The notes: a model not told the origin generated them from the sequence alone. A stretch of 64,000 bases of DNA from UBA11986 sp031402435 (GCA_031402435.1 JANNSJ010000027.1:4312-68311); one strand, 5' to 3'; shown: positions 1 to 10,300, numbered from the stretch's first letter. Numbers and translations: made by a program.

Positions 1-295
1 GTAACTGTGCGAAGTACAGAATCGTATCCCACAGCTTGCTCTTGCGATAGAGGCCACGCTCCTCGGGAAGGTAACCAACCTGGTCACGGATGGCAGGCGA
101 GAACTTCCGTCCATCGTACGTGATCTCTCCCCCATCAGGTTGAAGGATATTGAGAATCATCCGGATGGATGTCGTCTTCCCTGCTCCATTCGGACCGAGC
201 AGTCCGAGAATCTCGCCCCGCTGCACTTCGAACGAGACGCCGTCAACGGCGCGGATGGAGGTGAAATCTTTTCGGAGGTTGGAGGCTTTCAGCAT
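1..295 (-). CDS. ABC transporter ATP-binding protein, partial (C-terminus outside window)
   Basis: The first 98 residues of an ABC ATPase are read from the ATG at 295. They begin MLKASNLRKDF and carry a Walker A motif LGPNGAGKTTS near residues 33-43. A Q-loop region reading VGYLPEERGLY follows, which is typical of the NatA/YhaQ group with a C-terminal DUF4162. Such ATPases power export complexes whose permease is a separate ABC-2 type protein, here presumably beyond position 1. The signature motif and Walker B lie outside the window. Family assignment is firm; substrate is unknown. Confidence 0.9.
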   Translation of the reverse strand, partial: MLKASNLRKDFTSIRAVDGVSFEVQRGEILGLLGPNGAGKTTSIRMILNILQPDGGEITYDGRKFSPAIRDQVGYLPEERGLYRKSKLWDTILYFAQL

Positions 296-436
296 CGACT
301 ACAGCCTGTCATCAGAATCACTCATCAAACTTAGTTCCGCACTTTGGGCATACGGTTGCATTCGCCGAGACCTTCGTATTGCATTCACTACACTCTAGAG
401 CCTCATCGCTTTCCTTTGTCTCCGATATGGCATCCG

Positions 437-736
437 TCACAGTCGTAACACTCGTCTCAGAAATGGTTCCCGCAAAGGGAGACCATTTAGTTTCTTAAGG
501 AGTCTTATGATTTCTCCTCCTGCTTGGAACAAAATCCAAGCAATTATACCTTGCGCCAAAGCTCCGATCCCAATCGCAATAAGCAAAATTGAAAGCCCTG
601 TTTTCTGGTATGCATCCGTTTGAGAAAGAACTATGCAAGCTATTAGTGCTAGCACTGAGACAAAAAGGTACAAGCCACCGACACCGTCCAGTTTACTCTC
701 AATGCCTCCACTGCGAACTTCATTATTCTCAGGCAT
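437..736 (-). CDS. Small two-helix membrane protein of unknown function
   Basis: A 99-residue protein with a charged N-terminus and two hydrophobic segments (about residues 22-40 and 47-72), then a basic tail. The start at 736 is preceded by GAAGGG at a suitable distance. No family is recognised. It sits alone between an ABC ATPase gene and a HEPN-like gene, all on the minus strand. It may be an integral inner-membrane protein; no function can be assigned. Confidence 0.6.
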   Translation of the reverse strand: MPENNEVRSGGIESKLDGVGGLYLFVSVLALIACIVLSQTDAYQKTGLSILLIAIGIGALAQGIIAWILFQAGGEIIRLLKKLNGLPLREPFLRRVLRL

Positions 737-799
737 AAGACGGGCCCTTCTATCGTTGCTTTATCGTTAATCTGTCATTCAGCCATTCGACATATTGAT

Positions 800-1339
800 C
801 TATCCGGCTGAATAGAAGTCACTAAAGTAATTATTGGCTGTTCCATCCGGAAAATACTCTTGATATACTTGCTTGAGGGCATCAATCAGCTTTGAACAGG
901 AATCTACAAGTTCTGGCGCCGATAAATTGATAAAGGCGGCAGTGGGGTCGCCGCTTGATTTCAGGTCTTTATGATCAACGTATTTGTTTCTCATATTTTC
1001 AAGGCCAGATTTCCTGTAATCTGAAAAAACACTATCCAATTTCGATCGGAAAGATGCTTTGGTGACGTCAGAAAGTCCTTCTGCCAACTTGTGAAACGAA
1101 ATCTCTTCCTTTGTGGGATCAGGTGGAATATTTCTCAAGAGTGAAGCGAGACATGACACGGCCTCGAAAAAGTATAGGTTAGCATTTACAATAGTTAGAT
1201 TGACTAACGGAAGGTTGAAATAATCATTTTTAGAATATGCGTCAGCAGGCATGTTCTTACGAAATGCTGAATAAAGACGCTTATGACTGTCAAGGAAAAA
1301 ATCGGCGCGGAATAAGAGGTCCAGCACTATGTCAGACAT
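800..1339 (-). CDS. HEPN/AbiU2-like helical protein
   Basis: A 179-residue protein predicted to be all-helical, with no signal peptide or membrane segment. Near residues 116-126 it carries RNKYVDHKD, which fits the R-x4-6-H pattern of HEPN domains. Its surroundings resemble the AbiU2 subgroup, where this motif is often RNKxxAHxD. HEPN proteins are frequently ribonucleases or partners in abortive infection and toxin-antitoxin systems. No antitoxin-like nucleotidyltransferase is adjacent, so a defence role is only inferred. The ATG at 1339 has a weak GAAAG site upstream. Confidence 0.5.
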   Translation of the reverse strand: MSDIVLDLLFRADFFLDSHKRLYSAFRKNMPADAYSKNDYFNLPLVNLTIVNANLYFFEAVSCLASLLRNIPPDPTKEEISFHKLAEGLSDVTKASFRSKLDSVFSDYRKSGLENMRNKYVDHKDLKSSGDPTAAFINLSAPELVDSCSKLIDALKQVYQEYFPDGTANNYFSDFYSAG

Positions 1340-1431
1340 GTGAATCTTTCATAATCAATAAGAGGCCCGCTTTCCATAACACTGGATAGACGAAGCAAAC
1401 ATGTCTATACAACCTATTAGCCGTAAAAAAC

Positions 1432-2727
1432 TCACGGCGTCAACCGGTAAATCATTCTCGGGAAAGGAATCGTCTCGCGTACGTGGTCAAGTCCGCAGAT
1501 CCAGGACACTGTTCGCTCGACGCCAAGTCCGAAGCCTGAGTGCGGCACCGAGCCGTACCTTCGCAAATCCAGGTACCACTCGAATGACTCCTGCGGCAGG
1601 TTCTCCTCCTTGATTCTATGAAGCAGCAGGTCGAGGTCATCTTCACGCTGGCTGCCGCCGATAATTTCTCCGTAGCCTTCAGGCGCAAGCACATCAACAG
1701 CGAGAGCAACCTTGGGATTCTGCGGGTCACGCTTCATGTAGAATGCCTTGATCGCTGCCGGATACCTGTGTACCATCACCGGTCGGTCAAACTGCTCGGA
1801 GATGATCGTCTCATCCGTTCCGCCAAGGTCATTCCCCCACTCAAAAGCGTTTCCCTTCTTGTGAAGAATCTCCACGGCGTCATCATACGAGATTCGCGGC
1901 AGCGGCTTCTTCACATTCTCAAGGAACTTCGTGTTACGTTCGAGCGTCTTCAACTCCGGCATTCTGTGTTTCAACACGGACTGCACAATGTGTTCGAGAA
2001 ACTCCTCGGCAAGTTCCATGTTGTCGTTCAGGTCATTGAACGCAACTTCCGGTTCAACCATCCAGAATTCAGTGAGGTGACGGCGTGTCTTCGACTTCTC
2101 CGCACGGAACGTCGGGCCGAACACGTACGTTTTGCCAAGAGCCATGGCTCCCGCCTCGCCGTACAACTGTCCGGATTGCGTGAGATATGCCATGCCCAGA
2201 TCGAAGTACGGCGTCTCAAACAGCGTAGAGGTTCCTTCGCAGGCCGCGGGCGTAAAGATTGGCGCATCCATCAGCGTGAAGCCCCGGTTGTCAAAGAACT
2301 CCCGAATCGATTTGATGATCTGATGCCGAACGCGGAGAATTGCATGTTGCTTGCTTGAGCGCAGCCAGAGATGCCGGCGATCCATCAGAAAGTCTACTCC
2401 ATGTTCCTTTGGAGTGATGGGATATTCCTTGGCAATGCTGATGATTTCAATGCCTGTCACGTCAAGTTCGTATCCTCCGGGCGCACGGTCTTCCTTGCGC
2501 ACCTTGCCGGACATAGCAAATGACGATTCCTGCGTCAGTTCATCAAATCGGTTGAATATTTCCTCACTGACGGCCGCCTTGACGACAACGCCCTGAACCA
2601 ATCCGGTGCCATCCCTCATTACCGGAAACTTGATCTTGCCGCTGGATCGTTTGTTGTACAGCCAACCGCGAAGGGTTACTTCTTCACCAACATGTTTGGA
2701 CAGATCTTCGATGTATACGCGAGCCAT
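1432..2727 (-). CDS. asnS: Asparagine--tRNA ligase
   Basis: A 431-residue class II aminoacyl-tRNA synthetase that charges tRNA-Asn in the cytoplasm. The N-terminal OB-fold anticodon-binding domain is visible from VTLRGWLYNKRSSGK. Motif 2 is FRAEKSKTRRHLTEFWMVE and motif 3 is GFGLGVERTVSWICG. The features favour AsnRS over AspRS: there is no large GAD-type insertion as in bacterial AspRS, and the length matches AsnRS. The start is supported by AAAGG six bases upstream of the ATG. The gene is monocistronic in appearance, with a 396-base upstream region holding a palindromic repeat. Confidence 0.93.
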   Translation of the reverse strand: MARVYIEDLSKHVGEEVTLRGWLYNKRSSGKIKFPVMRDGTGLVQGVVVKAAVSEEIFNRFDELTQESSFAMSGKVRKEDRAPGGYELDVTGIEIISIAKEYPITPKEHGVDFLMDRRHLWLRSSKQHAILRVRHQIIKSIREFFDNRGFTLMDAPIFTPAACEGTSTLFETPYFDLGMAYLTQSGQLYGEAGAMALGKTYVFGPTFRAEKSKTRRHLTEFWMVEPEVAFNDLNDNMELAEEFLEHIVQSVLKHRMPELKTLERNTKFLENVKKPLPRISYDDAVEILHKKGNAFEWGNDLGGTDETIISEQFDRPVMVHRYPAAIKAFYMKRDPQNPKVALAVDVLAPEGYGEIIGGSQREDDLDLLLHRIKEENLPQESFEWYLDLRRYGSVPHSGFGLGVERTVSWICGLDHVRETIPFPRMIYRLTP

Positions 2728-2830
2728 GAATGCCTTTCACGAATGAAATACGAAATGATGTGTCAATATAGGAAAGAATTGAGAGAGGGTCAAACGGATG
2801 AACCGTGGCTGTCTCGGTATACAAGTCCGC

Positions 2831-2900
2831 GTCAGGCTGAGCGAAGTCGAAGCCTGTCATGGAAGCTCATATCACCTTTCGACTCCGCTCAAGGTGACGG
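2831..2900. repeat. Paired REP-like palindromic element
   Basis: Two imperfect hairpins lie 13 bases apart. The first (2831-2858) has arms CAGGCT and AGCCTG around GAGCGAAGTCGA. The second (2872-2900) has arms CACCTT and AAGGTG around TCGACTCCGCTCA. The second core is close to the reverse complement of the first (TGAGCGAAGTCGAA versus TGAGCGGAGTCGAA), so the unit is a head-to-head pair like a BIME. It lies between asnS and the divergent lipoprotein gene. The rest of 2728-3123 shows no gene. Confidence 0.7.
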
Positions 2901-3123
2901 TTAAGCAAAGCGATCACGTAGTGTGGAGATACTCACCATGTAGCGGACGCTCCCCAATCAGACATCCACCTTCGGAGATGTTTGAGACTTCCGAGTCACA
3001 TGCGCGAGAACGATTGTGCAAAGCTGAATCCGTTTGGAAGTTTTTCATGTTGGCATGCGTCTTGCTTTGTTGAAGGCACAGTCCACAAACCACACAACAC
3101 AATTTCAATACAAGGAGTTCAAA

Positions 3124-3747
3124 ATGAAACCAGCACTCGTCATGTTTGCGGCAGCAGCCGCACTGATGTTGGTTGGATGCAATGACAATCCTTCAAGTCC
3201 GGGTCAGGCAGCAGACCAGTCGATCTCTTCCCTTGCGAAGAGAACCGCTGGCAATCCTTCCATAGCGGATTCTCGTTCACGCCGCGGTCGCCGCGACAGC
3301 TTGAAAGTTGAAGGGTTGATTACAGCTGTGGATACAGTCGCAGGAACCGTGACCATCGGGGCGAGAGTGATCCAGACGGATTCATCCACCAAGATCGAGC
3401 GTAATGACAGGCACGTCCGTCTCTCAGCGATCCAGGTTGGCGACAAGGGCGAGGCGCGTCTTGCAGCTTCCGGGATTGCTGTTAAACTTGAAGCAGAAGG
3501 TAATGGTGGTGGTGGTCACGGAGAGGGAGAAAATGAAATTGAAGGAACTGTGACGGCGGTGGACACGAGCGCAGGAACATTGACCATAGGAACAACGGTC
3601 GTCCCAACGAATGCGCAGACAAGAATCGAACGGAACCACTCAAACGTTCCCCTCTCTGCGATTCAAGTCGGCGACAGAGCCGAGGCCCGGATTCCGGAAG
3701 GGTCAACCTTCGCATCAAGAGTTGAAGCGGAATCTGAAAACCACTAA
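3124..3747 (+). CDS. DUF5666-like lipoprotein with two repeats
   Basis: A 207-residue exported protein. A signal peptide ends in a lipobox at LMLVGC (Cys about residue 19), so it is probably lipid-anchored in the envelope. Two related beta-rich segments follow. Each begins with EGxITAVDT or EGTVTAVDT and continues through a TIG-rich strand, IERN and LSAIQVGD(K/R)xEAR. This is the pattern of DUF5666-type domains. The linker contains a Gly/His-rich stretch (GGGGHGEGE). AAGGAG precedes the ATG. A strong hairpin follows the stop. Function is unknown. Confidence 0.75.
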   Translation: MKPALVMFAAAAALMLVGCNDNPSSPGQAADQSISSLAKRTAGNPSIADSRSRRGRRDSLKVEGLITAVDTVAGTVTIGARVIQTDSSTKIERNDRHVRLSAIQVGDKGEARLAASGIAVKLEAEGNGGGGHGEGENEIEGTVTAVDTSAGTLTIGTTVVPTNAQTRIERNHSNVPLSAIQVGDRAEARIPEGSTFASRVEAESENH

Positions 3748-3765
3748 CACAGGTAATTTTTCTTA

Positions 3766-3808
3766 AAACAACCCGGGCGCTTCCTTTATCGGAGCGCCCG
3801 GATTGTTT
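3766..3808. terminator. Bidirectional rho-independent terminator
   Basis: A long hairpin with arms CCGGGCGCT(T)CC and GGAGCGCCCGG around a TTTATC loop, extended by AAACAA and TTGTTT, so each strand ends in a T-rich run. It lies between the convergent lipoprotein gene and the first T9SS cargo gene and can serve both. Confidence 0.85.
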
Positions 3809-5194
3809 CTACTTTATGAGCAGCATTTTCTGTTGCTGAATGAACTCCCCGGCTTTCAGCCGGTAGAGATACACTCCACTCGACAAGTTCGATGCATCGA
3901 ACTCAACGTGATGCGTTCCCGATGACTGCTGTTCGTTGACCAACGTCTTCACTTCCCTGCCGAGAATGTCAAACACTCTGAGCGATACAAATTCTCTGTT
4001 TGGGATTTGGTATTCGATGTTCGTTGTGGGGTTGAAGGGGTTGGGGTAGTTTTGCTTCAACTCATAACTTGTTGGCTGCTCTTGAGAAGGTTCGATTCCA
4101 AGGATGACACCATTCCACCGAAAGAGCCTGCCATTCCCAAGCGCAAAGCGATGTCCATCATTATCCAAAAGAAAATCTGAAACCGGAACAGGTAGCGTAT
4201 CAACGACCCACGTACTTCCGCCATTCGTAGTTCGCTGTATCCTCTTCTCCAAAGCTCGAAGCAACCAGATATTTTGCCGATTCAGTGCTGAGCCAGTTAC
4301 ATAATCGTAATTGAAGAACTGCATTCGTGGCCCTATTAACACAGTATCTTGTAACCGATTCCAACTTAAGACCATTCCACCATAAGGTTGACCAACACTC
4401 TCATCGTACCAACCGTACCCGAAAGTGCAGCCGTTGCGACCTGAGAATCGCAATGGAGAACTAGAAAGGTAATCTGTTGAGCCAACACTGCCACCTACAA
4501 ATGCGGGACTCCAAGTGCTCCCACCATCTGTTGTCATTTGTGGCACAAGAGTCCCTCCCCCACCCATTCCAGGATAGCTGCCCCCAAGATACCCAACTGA
4601 ATCATCAAAGAACTCAAATGAATGAAAACGATTGAACCACACGGGTGGAGGTTCAGCACGGGCGAGTTGCCCTTGTTGTTGCCAGGAGTCACCGCCATCA
4701 GTTGTTGTCCATGAGTGCGTTGGCGTTATGAAATGGACGATGTTTTCAGAAAGAAAGTCGACTCCCAGGATCACGGAATCAGACGGAGATTTTAGTATCC
4801 ATGTTTGCCCGCGATCGCTGCTTCGAAGGATTACTAATCGATCCGGATTTGGGTCCGGGTAATTCACCACGATCCCAGCCCAAATAACGTTGTCAGAAAC
4901 GAGCACACACTTACTAAGAAATTCGGAGCTTCCTATATCTGGGAATGGAATCGAATCTACACGCCAACTCTCCCCTCCATCTGTTGTGAAGAGGAATTCT
5001 CTGCCGTATCCGCAGATCAACCCAAGGTTTGTGTCTGTGAACGAAATGACTGAGAGATTGGTGTTGGTGACTGGAAGAGGAATTTCGCTCCAGGAATCTT
5101 GCGCTGTTGCTGTCAAAGCAAAGAAGGCCGATGAAATGACAAGGGTAACTATGAGAGACCGGGTAGACAGGGTGAAGTTAGCTCTTGGTTTCAT
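3809..5194 (-). CDS. Secreted Asp-box/BNR repeat protein with T9SS sorting domain
   Basis: About 461 residues from the ATG at 5194, which has AGAGAGG seven bases upstream; a GTG seven codons earlier is less likely. A Sec signal peptide ends near ALTATAQ. The body has several Asp-box motifs (TTDGGESW, SSDRGQTW, TTDGGDSW, TTDGGSTW, TTNGGSTW), as in sialidase or photosynthesis-stability-factor beta-propellers. The C-terminus is a type A T9SS sorting domain with NYPNPFNPTT and ending MLLIK. It is expected to be exported across the outer membrane and cleaved by a PorU-type sortase. It is the last of three adjacent cargo genes. The ligand or enzyme activity is unknown. Confidence 0.85.
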   Translation of the reverse strand: MKPRANFTLSTRSLIVTLVISSAFFALTATAQDSWSEIPLPVTNTNLSVISFTDTNLGLICGYGREFLFTTDGGESWRVDSIPFPDIGSSEFLSKCVLVSDNVIWAGIVVNYPDPNPDRLVILRSSDRGQTWILKSPSDSVILGVDFLSENIVHFITPTHSWTTTDGGDSWQQQGQLARAEPPPVWFNRFHSFEFFDDSVGYLGGSYPGMGGGGTLVPQMTTDGGSTWSPAFVGGSVGSTDYLSSSPLRFSGRNGCTFGYGWYDESVGQPYGGMVLSWNRLQDTVLIGPRMQFFNYDYVTGSALNRQNIWLLRALEKRIQRTTNGGSTWVVDTLPVPVSDFLLDNDGHRFALGNGRLFRWNGVILGIEPSQEQPTSYELKQNYPNPFNPTTNIEYQIPNREFVSLRVFDILGREVKTLVNEQQSSGTHHVEFDASNLSSGVYLYRLKAGEFIQQQKMLLIK

Positions 5195-5241
5195 TATGAC
5201 CTCTCTTCCCTTCACATTGTAGTAGCGAGATTCAATCGAGA

Positions 5242-7347
5242 CTACCTAAGAAGAACCAATTTCTTTGTCTGGGCAAATGGACCCGAGCTGAGTCGGTAGA
5301 AATACACTCCACTCGACAAGTTCGATGCGTCAAACTCAACGTGATGCGGCCCTGACGACTGTTGTTCATTGACCAGCGTCTTCACTTCCCTGCCGAGAAT
5401 GTCAAACACTCTGAGCAGTACGAATTCCATGTTCGGGATTTGATATTCAATCTTTGTCGTTGGGTTGAAGGGGTTGGGATAGTTCTGCCCAAGTTGGAAC
5501 CCACGTGGATTCCCATCGTCAGAACGCTCACCTACAGAGACAATTGCCGGTGTCCGGAGTATTGTGCCATCACTGCCAACTGCAATCCCCAGGCTTGTTC
5601 CCAGGAAGTAGATGCCAAGCAGAGAGTTTGCCGAGTTGCTCTGAACTCGAAGCCAGTTTGCTCCACCATCAGTCGTGGTGAGGAATCTCCCGTCGATGCC
5701 TCCAATAAACCCTGTCGTCGGAGTCGCCATTGCAACGCACCGCAGGTCTTTGATCGTTCCGCTGGCTTGGGCACTCCATGAGATTCCGGTGTTTGTCGTT
5801 CGCAGAATGGTTCCTGTGTCACCAACCACAGTGCCGGTGTTTAAGTCCGCGAATTCGACTGCATACAGATCCTTGGTCGTTCCGCTTGGCTGCAATGTCC
5901 AGTTTGCGCCGCCATTCACAGTCCGAAGAATCGTGCCCAAGCTCCCAACCGCAATTCCGGTTGTGGCATTCACAAAATACACACCACGGAGGGAATTGAT
6001 TGTCGCCCCTATCACCGCGGTCCAGTTTGTTCCACCGTTGGTAGTTCGGAGGATGACCCCTGAACTACCGACGATGACACCTGTGCTTATGCTCGTGAAG
6101 AAGACTCCCCGCAAGGAGTTCGTGGTGCCGCTGGTTTGTCGCGTCCACAGTGTCCCGCCGTTGGTTGTTCGGAGAATTGTGCCCAGGCTCCCGACTATGG
6201 TTCCTGTAGTTCCATTAGAAAAGAAAACATCGCGAAGGTATTCCAATGTTCCGCTCTGCTGCGATGCCCACGACAGGCCACCATCAGTGGTCTTGATGAT
6301 TGTCCCCACCTCTCCTGTGGAATAGGCCGTGTTGGCGTCGACGAGAAAGATGCCTCGGAGGTTGTTTGTGGTTATCGCCGAAGTCTGGCGTGCCCAGCTT
6401 GTGCCTGCATTTCCGGTGCGTACGATCATCCCAAAGGTCCCAACGGCATAACCTGTGTTGATGTCGCTGAAACCAACGGAGCGAATTCCCGAAGTCAGCC
6501 CGCTCGCTTGGGGAATCCAGCTGGTGCCACCATTGTTTGTTCTGAGAACTGTGCCGGTATCTCCGACGGCCGTCCATGTTGTGGCATCAGAAACATAGAC
6601 GCCGTTGAGATCCCAAGGAGTCACCGACGGTTGAGCCGTCCAAGTCACTCCACCGTCGAATGTCCGGACGACAGCACCTGTGTCACCAACCGCGCTGCCC
6701 ACAGCACCATTGCGAATTTGAATGCTGTTCAAATCCCGCTGGGTCCCACTTGAGTGTGCACCCCAGGTTGCTCCACCGTCTGACGTTCGGACAATCGTAC
6801 CGAACTTCCCCACGGCAATGCCGATGGACGGACTCAGAAGAAAGACAGCGCGGAGAGAACTGGAGGTACCCGCTGGCACACTGACCCAGGTGAGACCAGC
6901 ATCACTAGTACGGACAATCGTGCCCGTATCCCCAACGGCACTCCCATTTGCAGGGTCGGCAAAGTGAACACCGTTAAGGTCTCTGGAGGAAGGACTCACC
7001 CGTGGCGTCCACGTCACACCACCGTCATTCGTTCGTAGAATGGTTCCATTCTCTCCGACAGCAATGCCGAAGTTTGCATCGGTGAAGCAAACTCCGCGGA
7101 GGTTGTCACTCGTCCCGCCTGCATAATGCTGAGGTATCCACGAAGCACCAGCATTTGTTGTTCTCAGAACTGTGCCAGCCGTTCCTACAACGACCGCGGT
7201 ATTTGCATCAAGGACTTGGACAGCATTGAGACGGTTCCCTTGAGGGAGGGGGTTCCGCCATTGCCAAGCGATCTGAGCAAATGATGGGGAACTCGCGCAA
7301 AGACACAAGACAATGTTCACCGTTAGACACAAACGAGAACTGCTCAA
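5242..7347 (-). CDS. Secreted 14-repeat YCF48-type protein with T9SS sorting domain
   Basis: About 701 residues. The start is taken at TTG 7347, where LSSSRLCLTVNIV aligns residue for residue with the MNRFRIYLAVNIV start of the upstream paralogue; AAGGAGG lies just before it. After the signal peptide come 14 units of roughly 42 residues, each with G-x-x-G-T-I-L-R-T-T-N-G-G followed by a Trp, typical of YCF48/PSII-assembly-factor-like propellers. A type A sorting domain (NYPNPFNPTT) ends the protein. Its C-terminal coding sequence is nearly the same as that of the next gene downstream. It is probably an extracellular or surface protein; its function is unknown. Confidence 0.85.
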   Translation of the reverse strand: MSSSRLCLTVNIVLCLCASSPSFAQIAWQWRNPLPQGNRLNAVQVLDANTAVVVGTAGTVLRTTNAGASWIPQHYAGGTSDNLRGVCFTDANFGIAVGENGTILRTNDGGVTWTPRVSPSSRDLNGVHFADPANGSAVGDTGTIVRTSDAGLTWVSVPAGTSSSLRAVFLLSPSIGIAVGKFGTIVRTSDGGATWGAHSSGTQRDLNSIQIRNGAVGSAVGDTGAVVRTFDGGVTWTAQPSVTPWDLNGVYVSDATTWTAVGDTGTVLRTNNGGTSWIPQASGLTSGIRSVGFSDINTGYAVGTFGMIVRTGNAGTSWARQTSAITTNNLRGIFLVDANTAYSTGEVGTIIKTTDGGLSWASQQSGTLEYLRDVFFSNGTTGTIVGSLGTILRTTNGGTLWTRQTSGTTNSLRGVFFTSISTGVIVGSSGVILRTTNGGTNWTAVIGATINSLRGVYFVNATTGIAVGSLGTILRTVNGGANWTLQPSGTTKDLYAVEFADLNTGTVVGDTGTILRTTNTGISWSAQASGTIKDLRCVAMATPTTGFIGGIDGRFLTTTDGGANWLRVQSNSANSLLGIYFLGTSLGIAVGSDGTILRTPAIVSVGERSDDGNPRGFQLGQNYPNPFNPTTKIEYQIPNMEFVLLRVFDILGREVKTLVNEQQSSGPHHVEFDASNLSSGVYFYRLSSGPFAQTKKLVLLR
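5530..7230 (-). repeat. Tandem coding repeats, 14 units of about 126 bp
   Basis: Within the gene at 5242-7347 the same 42-codon unit recurs 14 times. The units are diverged in sequence but keep the glycine-rich G-T-I-L-R-T turn. Order-specific variants such as GDTG, GKFG, GEVG, GSLG and GSSG recur in the same order in the neighbouring paralogue. Confidence 0.8.
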
Positions 7348-7399
7348 TAAGCCTCCTTGACTATACATGTGGATTGTATGCATCAATATCATACAGCCC

Positions 7400-10300
7400 T
7401 TACCTCAACAGTAACATCTTTCTCGTCTGCGCAAACTCTCCCGCTTCCATCCGATAGAAGTAGACCCCGGTGCCAACTGTTTGACCAAAATTGTTGGTCG
7501 CATTCCACTCGGCGGATCTGTAGCCGGCTTCTTGGAAATCTTCGACGAGTGTGCGGACCTCCTGCCCCAACAGATTGTGGATTCTCAGGGCGACATGCGA
7601 GGATTTTGGCAATGCATACTTGATGCTCGTTGTCGGATTGAACGGGTTCGGATAGTTCTGCGATAGCGCAAACTCCTTCGGCAACTGGCCGTCCCAAGCT
7701 AACTTCACTGAGAACCTGGTCAGACTACTGTTGGTGATTATGATGCTTCCTTCGCCATTCATCGCCTTCGCTGCCAACATACGACCACCAACACGGTCCG
7801 TCAACTCATACAATGCGGTACCCTTGTTGGCCCTCCACGTGATTGTCACCGGATAAGCATCCGACTGAATCGTCACAGGAAACTCCACACCTTCGGATAC
7901 CTTCGCTGAATGTGTCTGTACCATTGACCCACCCTCTGCAGTTTCAAACCGTGCATCAAAAGCTCCGACTGGTGGTGACGGAGGCATGTCATACTGTCCA
8001 ACTTGTATCGACTTGTTCTCCTCGGCACCGAAGTACAATGTCTGTGAACCTCCTTTACTATCTGTCATTGTCAGGCTGTTGAGAGCATTTAGTGGATTCT
8101 CTGCTCTGAGTGCTGACTTGGCAAGAATCGGCCCCGTTGCCAGAACAAACTTGCCGGCTGCATTTGCCTTGACCCAGTAGCCAAAACCCGGAACCAACTG
8201 GGCCACAGGATTGTACCCCAGCGAGTACCCAAACCAATTCGATCCCCGTAAGCCCGGCGGTACGCTCACGATAGTGCTGGTGTCTACGCTGTTGCTGATT
8301 GACCCGACAATATTCCATCCTGCAGCTACAGTGACGGAATCGCGTGTGCGCGGTGTACCAGCGATCGGATTGGAGATTGCACCGGGAAACTTCTCCCAGT
8401 ATCCCTTCCTGTTCGCCAGTCTGTACTTCTGAACATAGCCACTGCTGAACTCGAACGCATAGGGGTTAACTGATGTCGGGTACATCTGCCTCACCGAGTC
8501 GCCCGGCACTGGATTCGTCACCGGATTTGAGATCAGGTTCCACCCGGAAGCAAGACTCACGTTTATCGATGCCAGGTTCGACGTCGTGAAATCCCAGGCC
8601 GGAGACCATCCGCTGGTTCCTGTGACGTTCTTTGCCCGCACATGCCAATAGTATAGTGTTGCGCCAGTCAAACCGCTCATCGGGGTCGATGTACCTGTCA
8701 AGGTGGAATCGTCGACCACCGTCGTGCCGAATAACGAATCGGTCGACAACTGCAGGCGATATGATGTTGCCCCTGAGGACACATTCCAGCCTAAGCTCAA
8801 CGTTGTTGGCTGGTTTGTTGCGCCTTTCGATGGAGTTGAAAGCGCCGGAACTGGAGGCACAGGAGAACTCACTCCAGAGGTTCTGAGAATTGTCCCGTCA
8901 GACCCAACTGCCATGCCCGTACTCGTGTCAACAAACGAAACCCCCAGGAGCGAGTTGGCCGAGTTGCTCAAGAGGCGAGTCCAATTTGTCCCACCGTCGG
9001 TTGTGTAGAGCATCCTTCCGTCAATCCCAACAACAAAACCTGTTGTGAGGCTGGTGAACGCCACAGCACGCAGGTCCTTTATTGTCCCACTGACCTGCGC
9101 CATCCAGCTAAGTCCACCGTTCGTCGTGCAGAGAATCGTTCCCGTATCTCCCACAGCGGTCCCAGTGTTCATATCTGAAAAGTGCACCGCATACAAATCC
9201 CTTGTCGTGCCGCTCGGCTGCGCAGACCAATTCATCCCACCATCCACCGTCCGAAGAATTGTTCCCAAACTCCCCACGGCATTCCCCGTGGTTGGATTAG
9301 CAAAGAAAACGTCTCGCAGGGAATTCGCTGTACCTGATACCGGATTCCAATTCGCACCACCATTCGTGGTTCGCAGGATGACACCCGCGCTCCCCACGAT
9401 GGTGCCAGTTGTTGGACTTGTGAAGTAGACTCCTCTCAACGAATTCGTTGTGCCGCTTGACTGAGGAGTCCAAGTTACACCGCCGGTGGTTGTGCGGAGG
9501 ATAGTCCCGAGACTTCCGACAACAGTGCCAGTGGAAGCGCTTGACATGAAGACGTCTCGAAGGTATTCCGTTGTTCCGCTCGGCTGAATCGTCCAGGTGA
9601 TACCGCCATCTGTCGCCCGCAAAATGGTTCCAAACTCCCCTGTCGCAAAGCCGAGGTTTGTATCAAGCAAGAACACACCTCTGAGGTTATTCGTTGTCAC
9701 CGCAAATGTTTGCTGCACCCAACTCGCTCCCGCATTCGACGTACGCACAATAACTCCAAAGTTCCCAACCGCGATCCCGGTGTTGATGTCACTGAACCCG
9801 ACAGAACGAAGACTAGCTGTCAACCCACTCGTTTGCGTTGCCCAAGTTCCTCCGGCATTTGTTGTCCTCAGAATTGTTCCTGCGTTGCCAACAACAGTCC
9901 ATGTTGTTGCGTCAAAACAGGAGACCGTGTTGAAGTTTGACAGTGTTCCATTCGGCTCGGCCGTCCACGAGACACCACTATCAGCAGTCAGCACAACGGT
10001 CCCTGTATCCCCCACCGCGCATCCAACACCATTCGCGTAAAAACACACGCTGTTCAGATCCCTCGCTGTTCCGCTTGCGGGGACCGCCCATGTGACACCG
10101 CCATTAGTCGTCCGTATGATCGTTCCGAATTTCCCTACTGCAGTTCCTGCCTCGCCACTCAAGAGGAAAACCGAGTAGAGGGTGTTGGACGTTCCGGTCG
10201 CTTGCCCAACCCACGTGACCCCTCCATCGGTGGTGCGTAACACCGTTCCGGTATCTCCCACTGCTGTGCCAACATTCGAATCGCTGAAGTGTACGCCGTT

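Noticed and set aside
1618..2358. A 246-codon plus-strand open frame opposite asnS
   Set aside because: It is antisense to a well conserved synthetase, has no family signature and arises from codon bias of the opposite strand.
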